Source: Brumimicrobium sp033722555 (GTDB lineage Bacteria; Bacteroidota; Bacteroidia; Flavobacteriales_D; Crocinitomicaceae). Taken from it: DNA of 64,000 bases. Every line of letters starts with the position of its first letter. Positions within the stretch are counted from its first letter, which is position 1. The stretch spans positions 4,025 through 68,024 of the forward strand of contig JAWVYS010000013.1 in the NCBI GenBank assembly GCA_033722555.1, read 5' to 3'. Shown piece after piece: positions 9,501 through 18,147 of this stretch. The notes beneath the pieces are model-generated. The model did not search any database. It was not told the DNA's origin and saw only the letters and a program-made list of their open reading frames with translations. Made by a program: the position numbers and the translations under genes.

Positions 9501-9977
9501 TTTCTTAGAATCCCCGGAAACAATGTTATTAAAGAAACCTGGAACGGAGAGCTTCAGGCGGGAGAGGAAGAGATTTATGTTTTCAGTTCTTCAGTTTCTT
9601 CAAGTGTACACAGTGGTAGTAAATATGTTTGTGTTGACGGAGAGATTGAAAGTCCCGCCGAATTTTCAGATGAGAACCTGAATAATAATTCAATATGTTC
9701 CATGATATCCGGAGAGTCAGGAATCATTATTATGCCTTATCCGAATCCCGTAAACGATGAATTGACCGTTAGCCTCATTATTCCATCGGAAGAAACAGGT
9801 TCTTTAAAAATTTACGATGCTTACGGAAAGTTAGTCTACGATTTCTTCGAAGAAAAAACGCTGGAGGGGGGATTAAATAGTTTTGTGGTAAATACGACCG
9901 ACTGGAGAAGTGGCGTTTATTCTATCATTTATCTTTCGAACGGAGAAAAACGATCTGCAAAACTCGTGAAGCTTTAA
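6504..9977 (+). CDS. Secreted multidomain PKD protein with T9SS type A sorting domain
   Basis: The protein has 1157 residues. A signal peptide (residues 1-20, ending FSQ) is followed by a fibronectin-III-like segment (about 20-105) and a LamG/concanavalin-like domain (about 110-335, starting IELWLDPSVG). Three short repeats with LWSNGSTADS or LWS(D/T)GST cores come next (about 340-540), then five PKD domains (about 545-958, WxFG/WSF cores) and a CARDB-like segment (about 963-1065). A T9SS type A sorting domain occupies about 1075-1157 (PYPNPVNDEL near its start). It is exported by Sec and then T9SS, and is probably cell-attached, binding glycans or other surfaces. No catalytic domain is visible. 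Residues about 396-437 (7690-7815) use unusually C-rich codons compared with the rest. Confidence 0.88.
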   Translation: MNLKSLILLTVLFCQSAFSQSFTGVNPKNNEYRAPGNISFEWNTTGSASYTLQIADAPSFNNIIVTETSVTNQVTTTSPLASGIYYWRVDDGTQFSQSYRLNIFEPSADPNIELWLDPSVGIAQDGFGNISSWSDVNSGSGLSFSQSNGVNQPFYQPNGFSGLPHLEFNGSQFLNGGDVLDIQLESRAFYIIGSASGNDQAFIAKSIADGQPSRYSLLNLAGFSTVLYQDNTIRNVSQSGVITGNTLYNFNVNRSAAEISYYVNNNTPVTNTINSSFNMDSPFRFLIGAYNANPDNSEILHLNGSISEIIIIDDVSSTSRDNTIGYLRYKYIPTLDLGFDINAYGFCQKVLHGGSGYSSYLWSNGSTADSLVVSESGTYWVEVVDIFGFTSRDSIEVEFPQLNYPQNQLFCPGDSLTWYTNLGPNYNYLWSDGSTADSLSIDTPGNYHVQITDTNGCIFQSDTLTFNEDPFETIVDLGPDKNLCTGNELGLISGDSLVEDYLWSTGSTDSVIPMNVSGTYYLDVINSNGCEASDTIEITIIGDAPVVNILSDNEACQNHPFIYDAEAVTTDGSTIDTWQWSFDTGDSSPLDSGSYVYVSPGNYTLSLTVQTSVGCFKNEEISIQVHQQPELSFSNINDCQSSLIQFNGSQLTPTIINSWDWNFGDPSSGVNNQAVGQNTTHVFNDAGSYYITLIGEDINGCYDTVIQPIVIKPSPEIEFTFDEICAGDVVEFENQTSIAPPGIITGYNWSFGDGGFSNQTNPQRLYNTPGNYSVSLSASSNNGCTANLTKPLKIHAYPIVDASYGDLCAGIPIEFTDESSVPNGSVADVNWSFNDGPSLNGFNVYQLFSEIGTHTIEQVVSSAFGCTSSENFTVTLNDFLSADFEIQPNAFLAEYPTEFINLSVGGDNHSWTFGTYGSSTDENPTFIFPQSAIGNSVNVFLQTSNAAGCTDTVSMTLEVLERKTDLALEQLFIQTQNGFYVVGVKLKNRGSTPINSVDLFLRIPGNNVIKETWNGELQAGEEEIYVFSSSVSSSVHSGSKYVCVDGEIESPAEFSDENLNNNSICSMISGESGIIIMPYPNPVNDELTVSLIIPSEETGSLKIYDAYGKLVYDFFEEKTLEGGLNSFVVNTTDWRSGVYSIIYLSNGEKRSAKLVKL

Positions 9978-10082
9978 AAAGAGGAATTTCCGGCCATGTT
10001 TCTAAACCTATAATTATCAGGATCAAAAAATATATGTTTAAGGATTCACTCAGATTATTATCTTTATCCTTAATAAATCACG

Positions 10083-11012
10083 ATGCTGGAAATAGACGGA
10101 ATATCAAAATCCTTTTTTCGGAAAAAAGCCCTTTCCGATGTGAGCTTCAAAGTTAAGGAAGGAGAAATTCTCGGATTATTAGGACCTAACGGGGCCGGTA
10201 AGACAACCCTCATAAGGGTGATTAACAGAATTATTCCTGCCGATAAAGGATATGTTACCTTTCGGGGTAAATTAATTCAGCAGGAGGGCCTAAAGAACAT
10301 CGGTTATCTTCCGGAGGAGAGAGGACTATATCGTTCGATGACGGTGGAAGGGCAAATTATTTTTTTAGCCAGATTAAGAGGTCTTAAGCTGAATGAAGCC
10401 AAAGAACAAATGAATTTCTGGCTCGAAAAGTTTGAAATTTCAGGGTGGAAAAAAAAGCGTATTGAGGAATTATCGAAAGGGATGGCCCAGAAAATTCAGT
10501 TTATATGTGCTATTATTCATGACCCGGACTTAATAATTCTCGACGAACCTTTCAGCGGTTTTGATCCCCTAAACATCGGATTGATAAGAAATGAGATTAA
10601 AACTTTTCGGGAGAAAGGGAAAACTGTTATACTTTCCACGCACAGTATGAGAAGTGTGGAGGAAATATGCGACAGCGTTGTTTTAATTAATAACGGTGAA
10701 AAAATTTTGGAAGGGAAGGTGAGGGAACTCCGAGATACATATAAAAAAGGCCTGTACGCAATTTCATTTCACGGAAACATGATAGCCTTTGCAACTGCAC
10801 TATGGGCGGGTTATGAGATCGTGGATAAACAGACACATTCCGATGAACACTTTACTGTTTATTTGAAAATGCGTCGCGATAACGAAATAAACGACCTGTT
10901 AAACGCAGTTATGCATCAGGTCAAAATCACAGCCGTGGAGGAAGTTTTACCAGGGATGGAAGACATCTTTCTTGAAGAAGTAAATAAAACCTTAAATCCG
11001 AAAAATGAATAA
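10083..11012 (+). CDS. ABC transporter ATP-binding protein, NatA-like
   Basis: The protein has 309 residues. Walker A GPNGAGKT is at 34-41, the signature LSKGM at 130-134, and Walker B LIILDEP at 150-156, with a downstream switch histidine (STHSM). The last 90 or so residues form the extra C-terminal domain (DUF4162 type) of NatA-like ATPases. It drives the permease encoded immediately downstream, with which it overlaps by 8 bp. NatAB-type systems export sodium ions or small compounds, but the substrate here cannot be inferred. A TATCTTTA sequence shortly upstream is a weak -7 candidate. Confidence 0.92.
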   Translation: MLEIDGISKSFFRKKALSDVSFKVKEGEILGLLGPNGAGKTTLIRVINRIIPADKGYVTFRGKLIQQEGLKNIGYLPEERGLYRSMTVEGQIIFLARLRGLKLNEAKEQMNFWLEKFEISGWKKKRIEELSKGMAQKIQFICAIIHDPDLIILDEPFSGFDPLNIGLIRNEIKTFREKGKTVILSTHSMRSVEEICDSVVLINNGEKILEGKVRELRDTYKKGLYAISFHGNMIAFATALWAGYEIVDKQTHSDEHFTVYLKMRRDNEINDLLNAVMHQVKITAVEEVLPGMEDIFLEEVNKTLNPKNE

Positions 11013-12315
11013 AACCTGGCTTATAGCTAAGCGCGAGATACGGGACAGGATTACAAGCCGGTCCTTCCTAGGTGTACTTATTATAGGGCCTCTTATTGTT
11101 CTGGGTTTAATTTATATCTTCCTTTCCTACGACAGTAAAGAAAAGCAGAATTGGGAAGTGCTTCTAATGGATGAAACAAATCTTTTTGAAGGAAAATTGA
11201 GCCCGAAAAAAGACCCCTATTTGGATTTTCATTTTATTAATGATTTTGTGGATTACGATGAATTTGCGAATAATCAAACGTTCAGCAAATTTGATCTGGC
11301 AGTCTGGATCAACGAAAAAGTCGTGTCGAATAAACATGTAATTATCTTTTATCGTGAAAAGCCTTCTGAAGCAATACAACGAAGGCTTGTTTATCATGTG
11401 GAACGCAGATTAGAAGAGGTTATGGTTGAAGAATTTACAGGTCTTTCGGTTTCAAAATTTAGAGAAATCAAACAGCCGCTATCTTTCTCTCTCCGCGACA
11501 CTTATGATCCAAGAAATGAATACTCGGAAAAGGCGGCATGGGTTGGTTTTACTTTCGGAGCCTTTATCGTTTTGTTTTTGTTGCTTTTTGGAATGACTAT
11601 TTTGAGGAGCGTGTCCAGAGAGAAATCAAACCGGATTGTTGAAATAATGTTGGCTTCCGTGTCAAGCAATTCACTGCTCTCGGGCAAAATACTGGGAATT
11701 GGCATTTCGGCAGTTATTCAGGTTTTGAGTTGGATAATATTGCTTTCGACAGGTTTGATTCTGTTCAGAATGTTTATGTTTCCTGACATGTTTTCTCCTG
11801 AGATTGTGGCAGAACAACTTAACAATCCGGGAGCAAACCTTACTTCCGGCCATAGTCCTTTTGTTTCTTTAATTTTCGAACAGATTCGTTTTGGAAATAT
11901 GGTGGTCTTTTTTTTACTCTTTTTCTTTGGGGGATATTTGTTTTACGGAGCCTTATTCGCAGCAGTAGGATCTTCTATGGGGTCAGAGTCCGATGGGCAG
12001 CAGTTTATTATCCCATTAAACCTATTGTTGCTTTTTTCCCTGGTTGCCGGGTATTTTGCTATAGTTTACCCTGACAGTTCACTGACTGCTTTTTTCGGTT
12101 TTCTGCCTTTTACTTCTCCTGTAATAATGATGATAGAACTGGCCAATGGATTTGAGGTCGGAGAATCCTGGCGACTTTATTTAGCACTTTTTATTCTTTT
12201 TGTTTCAGGGTTTATTACCCTGTACATGGCCGGAAGAATTTTTCATAACGGCATCCTTCGCTTTGGACATCGGTTAAAGCTGGGTTTATTGCTAAAATGG
12301 GTAAAGAAGTCATAA
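11005..12315 (+). CDS. ABC-2 type transporter permease, NatB-like
   Basis: The protein has 436 residues. One N-terminal membrane helix (LGVLIIGPLIVLGLIYIFL, about 24-42) is followed by an extracytoplasmic domain (about 45-175). The C-terminal half is a membrane bundle with about five more helices, including the conserved SREKSNRIVEIMLASVSS coupling helix near 210-227. This is the ABC2_membrane_3 arrangement. It pairs with the ATPase gene that overlaps its start. Its stop codon shares one base with the start of ppx (TAATG at 12313-12317), so all three genes are probably one operon. Confidence 0.9.
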   Translation: MNKTWLIAKREIRDRITSRSFLGVLIIGPLIVLGLIYIFLSYDSKEKQNWEVLLMDETNLFEGKLSPKKDPYLDFHFINDFVDYDEFANNQTFSKFDLAVWINEKVVSNKHVIIFYREKPSEAIQRRLVYHVERRLEEVMVEEFTGLSVSKFREIKQPLSFSLRDTYDPRNEYSEKAAWVGFTFGAFIVLFLLLFGMTILRSVSREKSNRIVEIMLASVSSNSLLSGKILGIGISAVIQVLSWIILLSTGLILFRMFMFPDMFSPEIVAEQLNNPGANLTSGHSPFVSLIFEQIRFGNMVVFFLLFFFGGYLFYGALFAAVGSSMGSESDGQQFIIPLNLLLLFSLVAGYFAIVYPDSSLTAFFGFLPFTSPVIMMIELANGFEVGESWRLYLALFILFVSGFITLYMAGRIFHNGILRFGHRLKLGLLLKWVKKS

Positions 12316-13208
12316 TGAGAGGAGCCATAATCGATCTCGGTACAAACACCTTTAATCTAATTGTTTTTGAAAAGAACGTTTCAGGATTACGAAAAACCCT
12401 GACGTCGTATAAGCACCCGGTAAATTTGGGTATGGGAGGAATCAATGAGAAAATAATTAGCCCCGATGCTGAGCACAGGGCATTCTTGGCTCTGGAAGAC
12501 TTTCTTAATACGTGCCGAAAGTTTAAGGTTGAGAAAATCGCCGCCTTTGGCACGTCTGCTTTGCGAGACGCCAGAAATACCCCTGAATTTGTTGAGAAAG
12601 CGAAAGAGTTATTCGGGATTGATATTCAGGTAATCAGTGGAATGGAAGAAGCCCGCTTGATTTTTGAGGGCGTAAGGTCTGTGCATAAATTCAGCGCTCC
12701 TTCCTGCATTATGGATATTGGCGGAGGGAGTACAGAGTTCATTTTTGTCGACCAGAAGGGAATTACTGGTCAGGGAAGTTTTGATATTGGGGTATCTCGT
12801 GTGATACAGCAGTACGATCTGACTGACCCTTTAAGCGACGAGGACATTACCGTTATTACGACCTTTTTTGATAGGGTTTCTCAGGACTATTTTAAGGACA
12901 AACAGGCCACCGAACTCATTGGAGCTTCAGGAAGTTTTGAAACATTCTACGAAATGGTTACCGGCAATGAAGCAAGCACGACCAGGAGCTTGAAAATTCC
13001 TTTTAAGGAATTGCACCAAGCCTTAGATTATCTCATTTTTTCTTCAACTGATCAACGGAAAGAAAACAACAGAATCCCCGAATTCAGAGTACCGATGATT
13101 CATGTTGCGGCGTTGAAAACAAAATGGATAATGGAAAAATTAAAGATAAAACAGTGTTCCATTTCTCCGGCCTCTCTTAAAGAGGGAGCCATGGAAACAC
13201 TGTTTTAA
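12315..13208 (+). CDS. ppx: Exopolyphosphatase / Ppx-GppA family phosphatase
   Basis: The protein has about 297 residues from the start at 12315. The frame is open from 12297, but the TAATG overlap with the permease stop and the family N-terminus (MRGAIIDLGTNTFNLIVF) favour this start. Phosphate-binding loops of the actin/Hsp70-like fold are DLGTNTFNL and the later DIGGGSTEFIF, with an FGTSALRDARN segment between. It hydrolyses polyphosphate or the pppGpp 5'-phosphate. The protein is short, lacking the C-terminal HD-like domain of E. coli Ppx, as is usual in Bacteroidota. Its last codons form one arm of a terminator-like hairpin. Confidence 0.9.
   Translation: MRGAIIDLGTNTFNLIVFEKNVSGLRKTLTSYKHPVNLGMGGINEKIISPDAEHRAFLALEDFLNTCRKFKVEKIAAFGTSALRDARNTPEFVEKAKELFGIDIQVISGMEEARLIFEGVRSVHKFSAPSCIMDIGGGSTEFIFVDQKGITGQGSFDIGVSRVIQQYDLTDPLSDEDITVITTFFDRVSQDYFKDKQATELIGASGSFETFYEMVTGNEASTTRSLKIPFKELHQALDYLIFSSTDQRKENNRIPEFRVPMIHVAALKTKWIMEKLKIKQCSISPASLKEGAMETLF
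13148..13206. terminator. Bidirectional terminator built into the 3' end of ppx
   Basis: A 15-nt left arm (13148-13162) and a 16-nt right arm (13191-13206) pair perfectly apart from one bulged base. The region between contains a smaller pairing (CTCTT/AAGAG). The stem is followed by AATTTTATT on the plus strand and by a T-rich stretch on the minus strand. It lies between the convergent ppx and T9SS type B genes, so it can end both transcripts. The arms are entirely ppx coding sequence up to the stop codon. Confidence 0.6.
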
Positions 13209-13213
13209 TTTTA

Positions 13214-16200
13214 TTATCTCTCAAGGTGAAGGAACTGATGCCCTTCAAATTCTTCATCATTTAATCCCACAATCTTGTAGGTGTAAAAATAAACGCCCTC
13301 AGTCACAGGTTCTCCGGATTTGTGATCTGTTCCGTCCCAGCCTTTGGAAGGATCTAAAGAGTCAACCACACCCACGAGGTTACCCCACCTGTTAAACACT
13401 TCAATGTATACTGATTTAGCATTGACAATGTTCATCTGTAAAACATCGTTCGATTCGTCTCCGTTCGGGGTAATTATATTTGGAATTGTATAACTGAGCG
13501 GAAGATTCTCTACCACAATGTTGAGAGTTGAAATATCAGAACAATTACCGTTTGTGACCATGAGAGTTACCTCATAAACGCCCGGGCTTGTATATACGTT
13601 ATTTTGGTTTGTAGGACTCACGGATGATGCCGTTTCACCGTTTCCGAAATCCCAAACGTAAGAATTACCACCGGAAGAATTATTTGTGAAATCAACATTC
13701 AAAGGGGCTTGTCCCGACGTAGGCAAGGCGGTGAATGATGCTGTCGGTTGTGGGGTTACGTTCACAGTTACAGTTGCCGTATTTTCACATCCGTTTGCAT
13801 CCGTCCCGGTTACAGTATAGACCGTAGATCCTACTCCGGGGGTGAATGCCTGCCCATCGATTACTCCATTATCCCAAGTATAATTCGTTGCAGTTCCACT
13901 CCCGGTAAGGGTTACTGCTTCTCCTTCACAAATATCAAGATCCGCTCCGGCGTCTACCGTAGGTAGGGGATTAACAGTAATCGTCACCTGATCGGTTGAA
14001 GTACAGCCCGTTGTGCTATTTTCACCAGTAACGGTATAAGTCACTATTCCCAATCCTGGTGTAAAAGGAGTTCCGTTTGAAACACCGTTGTCCCAGTTGT
14101 AAATATCGGCATTTCCCGACCCGGTCAAAGTAATTTCATCTCCGAGACAAATATTCTGATCTGTCCCTGCATCGACGGTTGGTGCGGGATTTACGGTTAC
14201 AGAAATCTGATCGGTAGCTTGACATCCCGGCCCGCTTGAACCAGTTACTGTGTAAACAGTTGTTCCCACCGGAGGAATAAAAGAAGTTCCATCAGTTACT
14301 CCGTTGTCCCAACTGTATGTAACGGCATTTCCTGAACCTGTAAGGGTAAGGCTGGCGTTTTCACACAAAGTTGTGTCATTTCCTGCATCAACTGTAGGTG
14401 ACGTCTGTACCGTAACGTCGATCTGATCGGTATTTTGACAACCATTGGCATCTGTTCCGGTTACCGTATAGGTTGTTGTTCCCAGAGAAGGGGTGAATGC
14501 TACCCCGTCTGAAACACCGTTGTCCCAGCTATAGCTTGTCGCTGTACCAGAACCCTGTAAGGTTACAGTATTGTTTTCACATACAGTAATATCAGTCCCG
14601 GCATTTACCGTTGGCAGAGGATTTACTGTAATTGTTATCTGGTCAGTATTTTGACAACCGTTTGCATCTGTACCGGTTACAGTGTATGTTGTATTTGAGG
14701 CCGGTGAAACAGAGTGACTGCTGCCTGATCCAAGAGAGTTATCCCATGTATAAGAAGAAGCCCCTGATGCGGAAACTGTTGTAGATCCGTTTGCACAAAT
14801 CGGGTTGTTTGTGGCTGAAGCAGTAACGTTTGGTAAGGAGTTAACCACTAAAGTTATTGATGCAACGCTATCGCATCCCGAAGTAGTGAAGGTTTGCTGA
14901 TACATTCCTGCTACTGTTTCGGTATTTCCATGTATGACGGCACTTTGACCTTGACATATCTCTATCGTTTCAGCATAATTTATCTGGGCCTGTTCTGTAA
15001 CTGTAAAGGTTGCAGATGTGCCGGTACATCCGTTTGCGTCTGTTACTGTAACGGTAATTGGGTTGTCTGCATCAGTTACAGAGGTGTTTTGTGTATTGGC
15101 GCCATTTGACCAGTTGTATGAGCTAAACCCGGCCGGAGCACTTATATTAGCAGAGTTTCCTGCACAATAAGTGGAAGCACCCGTAATGGTTGGAGTTGGA
15201 TTTGGAGCAACATCTACTGTTACGTTCACAGGAGAACCTGTACAACCGTTTGCTGAAGGAGTGATGGTGTAAACAACATTTCCACCGGAAGATGAATTCA
15301 AGGTTTGAGCGATAGAATTACCGGAACTGCCTGATGCTCCCGTTACATTGGTAGGAGAAGCAGTCCATGAGAACGTTACCCCGGAAGGTGTCCCGCTTAA
15401 TGAAATTCCTGTTGTTCCACCGTCACAAATTGTTTGAGAGGTAGGAGAAGGCGTAACTGTGGGTATAGGGTTTTCTGTAACGTTGAAAGGAGCAGATGTG
15501 CCGGAGCAACCATTGCCATCTGTAACAGTTACTGTTATTGGGTTATTGGCAGTGGTAACCGTTGTATTTTGAGTCATTGCGCCGTTTGACCAGTTATAGG
15601 AAGCAAACCCGGCAGTAGCACTAAGGCTTGCGGATTGACCCTGACAATATGAACTAGGTCCTGTAATGGTGGGGGTTGGCAAAGCGTTTACATTCACCGT
15701 AACGTTAATTGGTGTGCCGTTACATCCGTTGTTAGAAGGTGTAATGGTATATACAACATTTCCGCCAGACGCCGAGGTAAGTGTTTGAGCGATTGAATTA
15801 CCAGATCCTCCTGAAGAACCGCTAACATTTGTAGGGCTTGCTGTCCAACTAAAAGTTGTGCTAGCAGGTGTTCCACTTAAAGAGATACCTGTTGTTTGGC
15901 CGGAACAAATGGTTTGAGTGTTCGGAGAAGCCGACACTGTGGGCACGGGTTCTACGTTAACCGTAACATTTATAGGAGATCCTGTACAACCGTTTGCCGT
16001 TGGAGTAATCGTATAAACAGCATTACCCCCGGTAGAAGTGGACAGGGTTTGTGCAATGTTATTTCCAGAACCACCTGAGGCCCCTGTGACATTTGTTTGA
16101 CTGACGGTCCAGTTAAAGGCCACCCCGGCGGGTGTTCCGCTCAGTGAAATACCGGTTGATGAACCGCTACAAATGGTTTGAGTGTTCGGAGAAGCCGACA

Positions 16201-17935
16201 CTGTGGGAGTAGGATGAACAGTTACTGTTCTGGAGGCCGTCGTTTGATTTCCACAGTTATCAGTTACGATAGAATATAAAGTAACTGTTCCCGCAGTTGG
16301 AAAGGTAATGCTGGTAGAAGCGCCTGTACCAACAGATGGTGTGCCTGATGCATTAAAACTCCAGTTGTATGTATATGGAGGAACTCCGTTTTGAGCAGTC
16401 GTAGATGCATTCAGGCTCTGTCCCTGACAAACCGAGGTAGCAGACAAGGTAATCGGGTTAGAGGTATTGGTATAATTTATTGTTTGCCCCGTAATCGTCA
16501 TTGTCCATGGTGTAAAAGCACCAATACACGTGTTATTACAGCCCGTTGAACCATAACATTTTCTAAAGAACTGCATGGTAAAGTTAACGTTCTGCGGGCT
16601 ACAAGAGGGAGCCGGTAAACATCCACCCAGATCACTGAAAATTGAGATATTATTTCCGGCACAGGTTCCACCCGTATTTGTGTTGCAATACCAGTAAAAA
16701 CCCGAAGTAGCCGGGCTCACACATGCACCGGTTGTGAACCTTACTGCTCCGTCGCTTAACCAGCAAATGCTTTTCGCTTCATAAGTGAAAGTCCATAAGA
16801 CATTATCAAATGTTGCGTTAGCCGGAGCAGGAACGGTTAAAAACTGGTTACAGCTATTGGTAAAGTTACACGATGCGTTATATTGTGATCCCGTTATCGA
16901 AGCGAGGGCCAAAGTATTTGATCCCGTTACCTGCGGATCAATCACGAGGTCGAACTGATTTTTATATTTTTCGATCCATACAGCTGGAACAACAATGTCT
17001 ATCATGCTTCCGTTAAGAATATATTCTAGATTTCTAACGGACTCTCTACTCGTCGTTCTTCCATATGCAACTGCTTCTCCAAACTCTGCAATTTCGGAAC
17101 CGTTCGAGGAAATAATTATTTCGTCAACCCCCGTATTCAGCGATTCAGATGATTTCAATTTTGCAGAAAGCGTTTGACCATCGGTCATCTTTAATTCATC
17201 CCTGAATATCAATGATTCATAATTGCCGTAATTGGCGTTTTTAATGATAAAATTAGTTTTTATACCTCCAGGTGTAATGATCAGTTCGGCATCAATTCCT
17301 GAAAAAACCCCTTTAACATATAGTCCATCCTCTCCTGCGGTAAAATCGGACCAGTTCGCGTCTGCAACGAATACTTCTTGTCCCTCAACTTTTTTGAAGA
17401 GTTTCCAGTTGTTCAAAGAAAGAGTTCCATTTTTAGTAATGATTTGCGTGGTTTTTTCTGCAGCATTTATTTTCACCTTATCCAGATGGAAATCAGACAG
17501 GAATTCATTATTGGAAACGGGTTTGAGTTTGTAATCTATTGTTTTCCATTCCCCGTTTATTTTATGGTGAAGGAGCCCTTGAGCCTTCTGCACGTAATAT
17601 CTGCTGGGGTCATTGATATCTATATAATATCTTAAGTCCTGTTCTCTTTTTGATAAATCCTCCACGCATTCAGTACAAGGGGCATTCTCCGGAAGAAACC
17701 CGAAATCTGGATGATCGTAAAATTTTTTGTCGTTAATCCTTGTCCAATGCTCAATATGAGTTTGTTTGGGAGTAGAGAAAGATGTGAAATTTTTCTCTTT
17801 AATAAACATCCCGTCTTGAGGATGTTCTTGAGAAAAAGTTATTCCCAGTGAAAAAAAAGCAACGAAAACAGCAATAAAATTGCGCCCGCCAAAAAGTTTC
17901 CGATTGTTAAATCGGGAGGAAGTAATAGTAAACAT
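13214..17935 (-). CDS. Giant secreted repeat protein with gliding-motility (T9SS type B) C-terminal domain
   Basis: The protein has 1573 residues. A signal peptide region (about 1-36, ending TFSQ) is followed by a unique N-terminal region to about 330, then a Cys-rich section (about 345-480). Ig/PKD-like repeats follow: three units with TIC(S/D)G...GISLSGTP...NGC cores, two with SYNWSNGA...VTVTD cores, and five with WDN...YTVTG...DQ cores. A true PKD domain (about 1397-1475, VWDFGNGET) leads to a type B sorting domain (about 1483-1573, with NIITPNGDESNDVL, VFNRWGN and GVYFYTYKI). It is probably exported by T9SS and held at the surface, acting in adhesion or motility. No enzymatic domain is recognisable. 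Two repeat units share an exact 39-bp segment. Confidence 0.88.
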   Translation of the reverse strand: MFTITSSRFNNRKLFGGRNFIAVFVAFFSLGITFSQEHPQDGMFIKEKNFTSFSTPKQTHIEHWTRINDKKFYDHPDFGFLPENAPCTECVEDLSKREQDLRYYIDINDPSRYYVQKAQGLLHHKINGEWKTIDYKLKPVSNNEFLSDFHLDKVKINAAEKTTQIITKNGTLSLNNWKLFKKVEGQEVFVADANWSDFTAGEDGLYVKGVFSGIDAELIITPGGIKTNFIIKNANYGNYESLIFRDELKMTDGQTLSAKLKSSESLNTGVDEIIISSNGSEIAEFGEAVAYGRTTSRESVRNLEYILNGSMIDIVVPAVWIEKYKNQFDLVIDPQVTGSNTLALASITGSQYNASCNFTNSCNQFLTVPAPANATFDNVLWTFTYEAKSICWLSDGAVRFTTGACVSPATSGFYWYCNTNTGGTCAGNNISIFSDLGGCLPAPSCSPQNVNFTMQFFRKCYGSTGCNNTCIGAFTPWTMTITGQTINYTNTSNPITLSATSVCQGQSLNASTTAQNGVPPYTYNWSFNASGTPSVGTGASTSITFPTAGTVTLYSIVTDNCGNQTTASRTVTVHPTPTVSASPNTQTICSGSSTGISLSGTPAGVAFNWTVSQTNVTGASGGSGNNIAQTLSTSTGGNAVYTITPTANGCTGSPINVTVNVEPVPTVSASPNTQTICSGQTTGISLSGTPASTTFSWTASPTNVSGSSGGSGNSIAQTLTSASGGNVVYTITPSNNGCNGTPINVTVNVNALPTPTITGPSSYCQGQSASLSATAGFASYNWSNGAMTQNTTVTTANNPITVTVTDGNGCSGTSAPFNVTENPIPTVTPSPTSQTICDGGTTGISLSGTPSGVTFSWTASPTNVTGASGSSGNSIAQTLNSSSGGNVVYTITPSANGCTGSPVNVTVDVAPNPTPTITGASTYCAGNSANISAPAGFSSYNWSNGANTQNTSVTDADNPITVTVTDANGCTGTSATFTVTEQAQINYAETIEICQGQSAVIHGNTETVAGMYQQTFTTSGCDSVASITLVVNSLPNVTASATNNPICANGSTTVSASGASSYTWDNSLGSGSSHSVSPASNTTYTVTGTDANGCQNTDQITITVNPLPTVNAGTDITVCENNTVTLQGSGTATSYSWDNGVSDGVAFTPSLGTTTYTVTGTDANGCQNTDQIDVTVQTSPTVDAGNDTTLCENASLTLTGSGNAVTYSWDNGVTDGTSFIPPVGTTVYTVTGSSGPGCQATDQISVTVNPAPTVDAGTDQNICLGDEITLTGSGNADIYNWDNGVSNGTPFTPGLGIVTYTVTGENSTTGCTSTDQVTITVNPLPTVDAGADLDICEGEAVTLTGSGTATNYTWDNGVIDGQAFTPGVGSTVYTVTGTDANGCENTATVTVNVTPQPTASFTALPTSGQAPLNVDFTNNSSGGNSYVWDFGNGETASSVSPTNQNNVYTSPGVYEVTLMVTNGNCSDISTLNIVVENLPLSYTIPNIITPNGDESNDVLQMNIVNAKSVYIEVFNRWGNLVGVVDSLDPSKGWDGTDHKSGEPVTEGVYFYTYKIVGLNDEEFEGHQFLHLER
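15905..15943. repeat. Exact 39-bp direct repeat, copy 1
   Basis: These 39 bases recur exactly at 16169-16207, 264 bp away, at the start of neighbouring repeat units. They encode the start of a SASPNTQTICSG unit (residues about 664-677), whereas most other units differ at synonymous sites. This indicates recent unit duplication or gene conversion. Confidence 0.85.
16169..16207. repeat. Exact 39-bp direct repeat, copy 2
   Basis: Second copy of the 39-bp segment at 15905-15943, encoding residues about 576-589 of the same protein. The 264-bp spacing corresponds to one 88-residue repeat unit. Confidence 0.85.
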
Positions 17936-18147
17936 GCTAAATTGATTAATTTATAAATCGTTTTACCCTATTTAAACGTAGATCATTAGTCTTTGGTTGC
18001 ATGGGAGGAAAATTAAAGGTGAAACGCCATTTTAATAAGGATCATGCATGTCGGACCTCTTCTCCGGTGGGAAGAATTAATTCAGTGTTTTTCTTTAACA
18101 AATGATTATCTTTATATTTCATCCGCATTTATTTAAACGCTTCAAAA

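Noticed and set aside
12215..12553. 112-residue minus-strand frame over the permease/ppx junction
   Set aside because: It overlaps two genes with strong motifs and carries none itself.
13940..16250. Periodic repeats that could look like a CRISPR or tandem repeat array
   Set aside because: The periodicity of about 200-265 bp is in frame and encodes Ig/PKD-like units of one protein; there are no identical short repeats with unique spacers and no cas genes.
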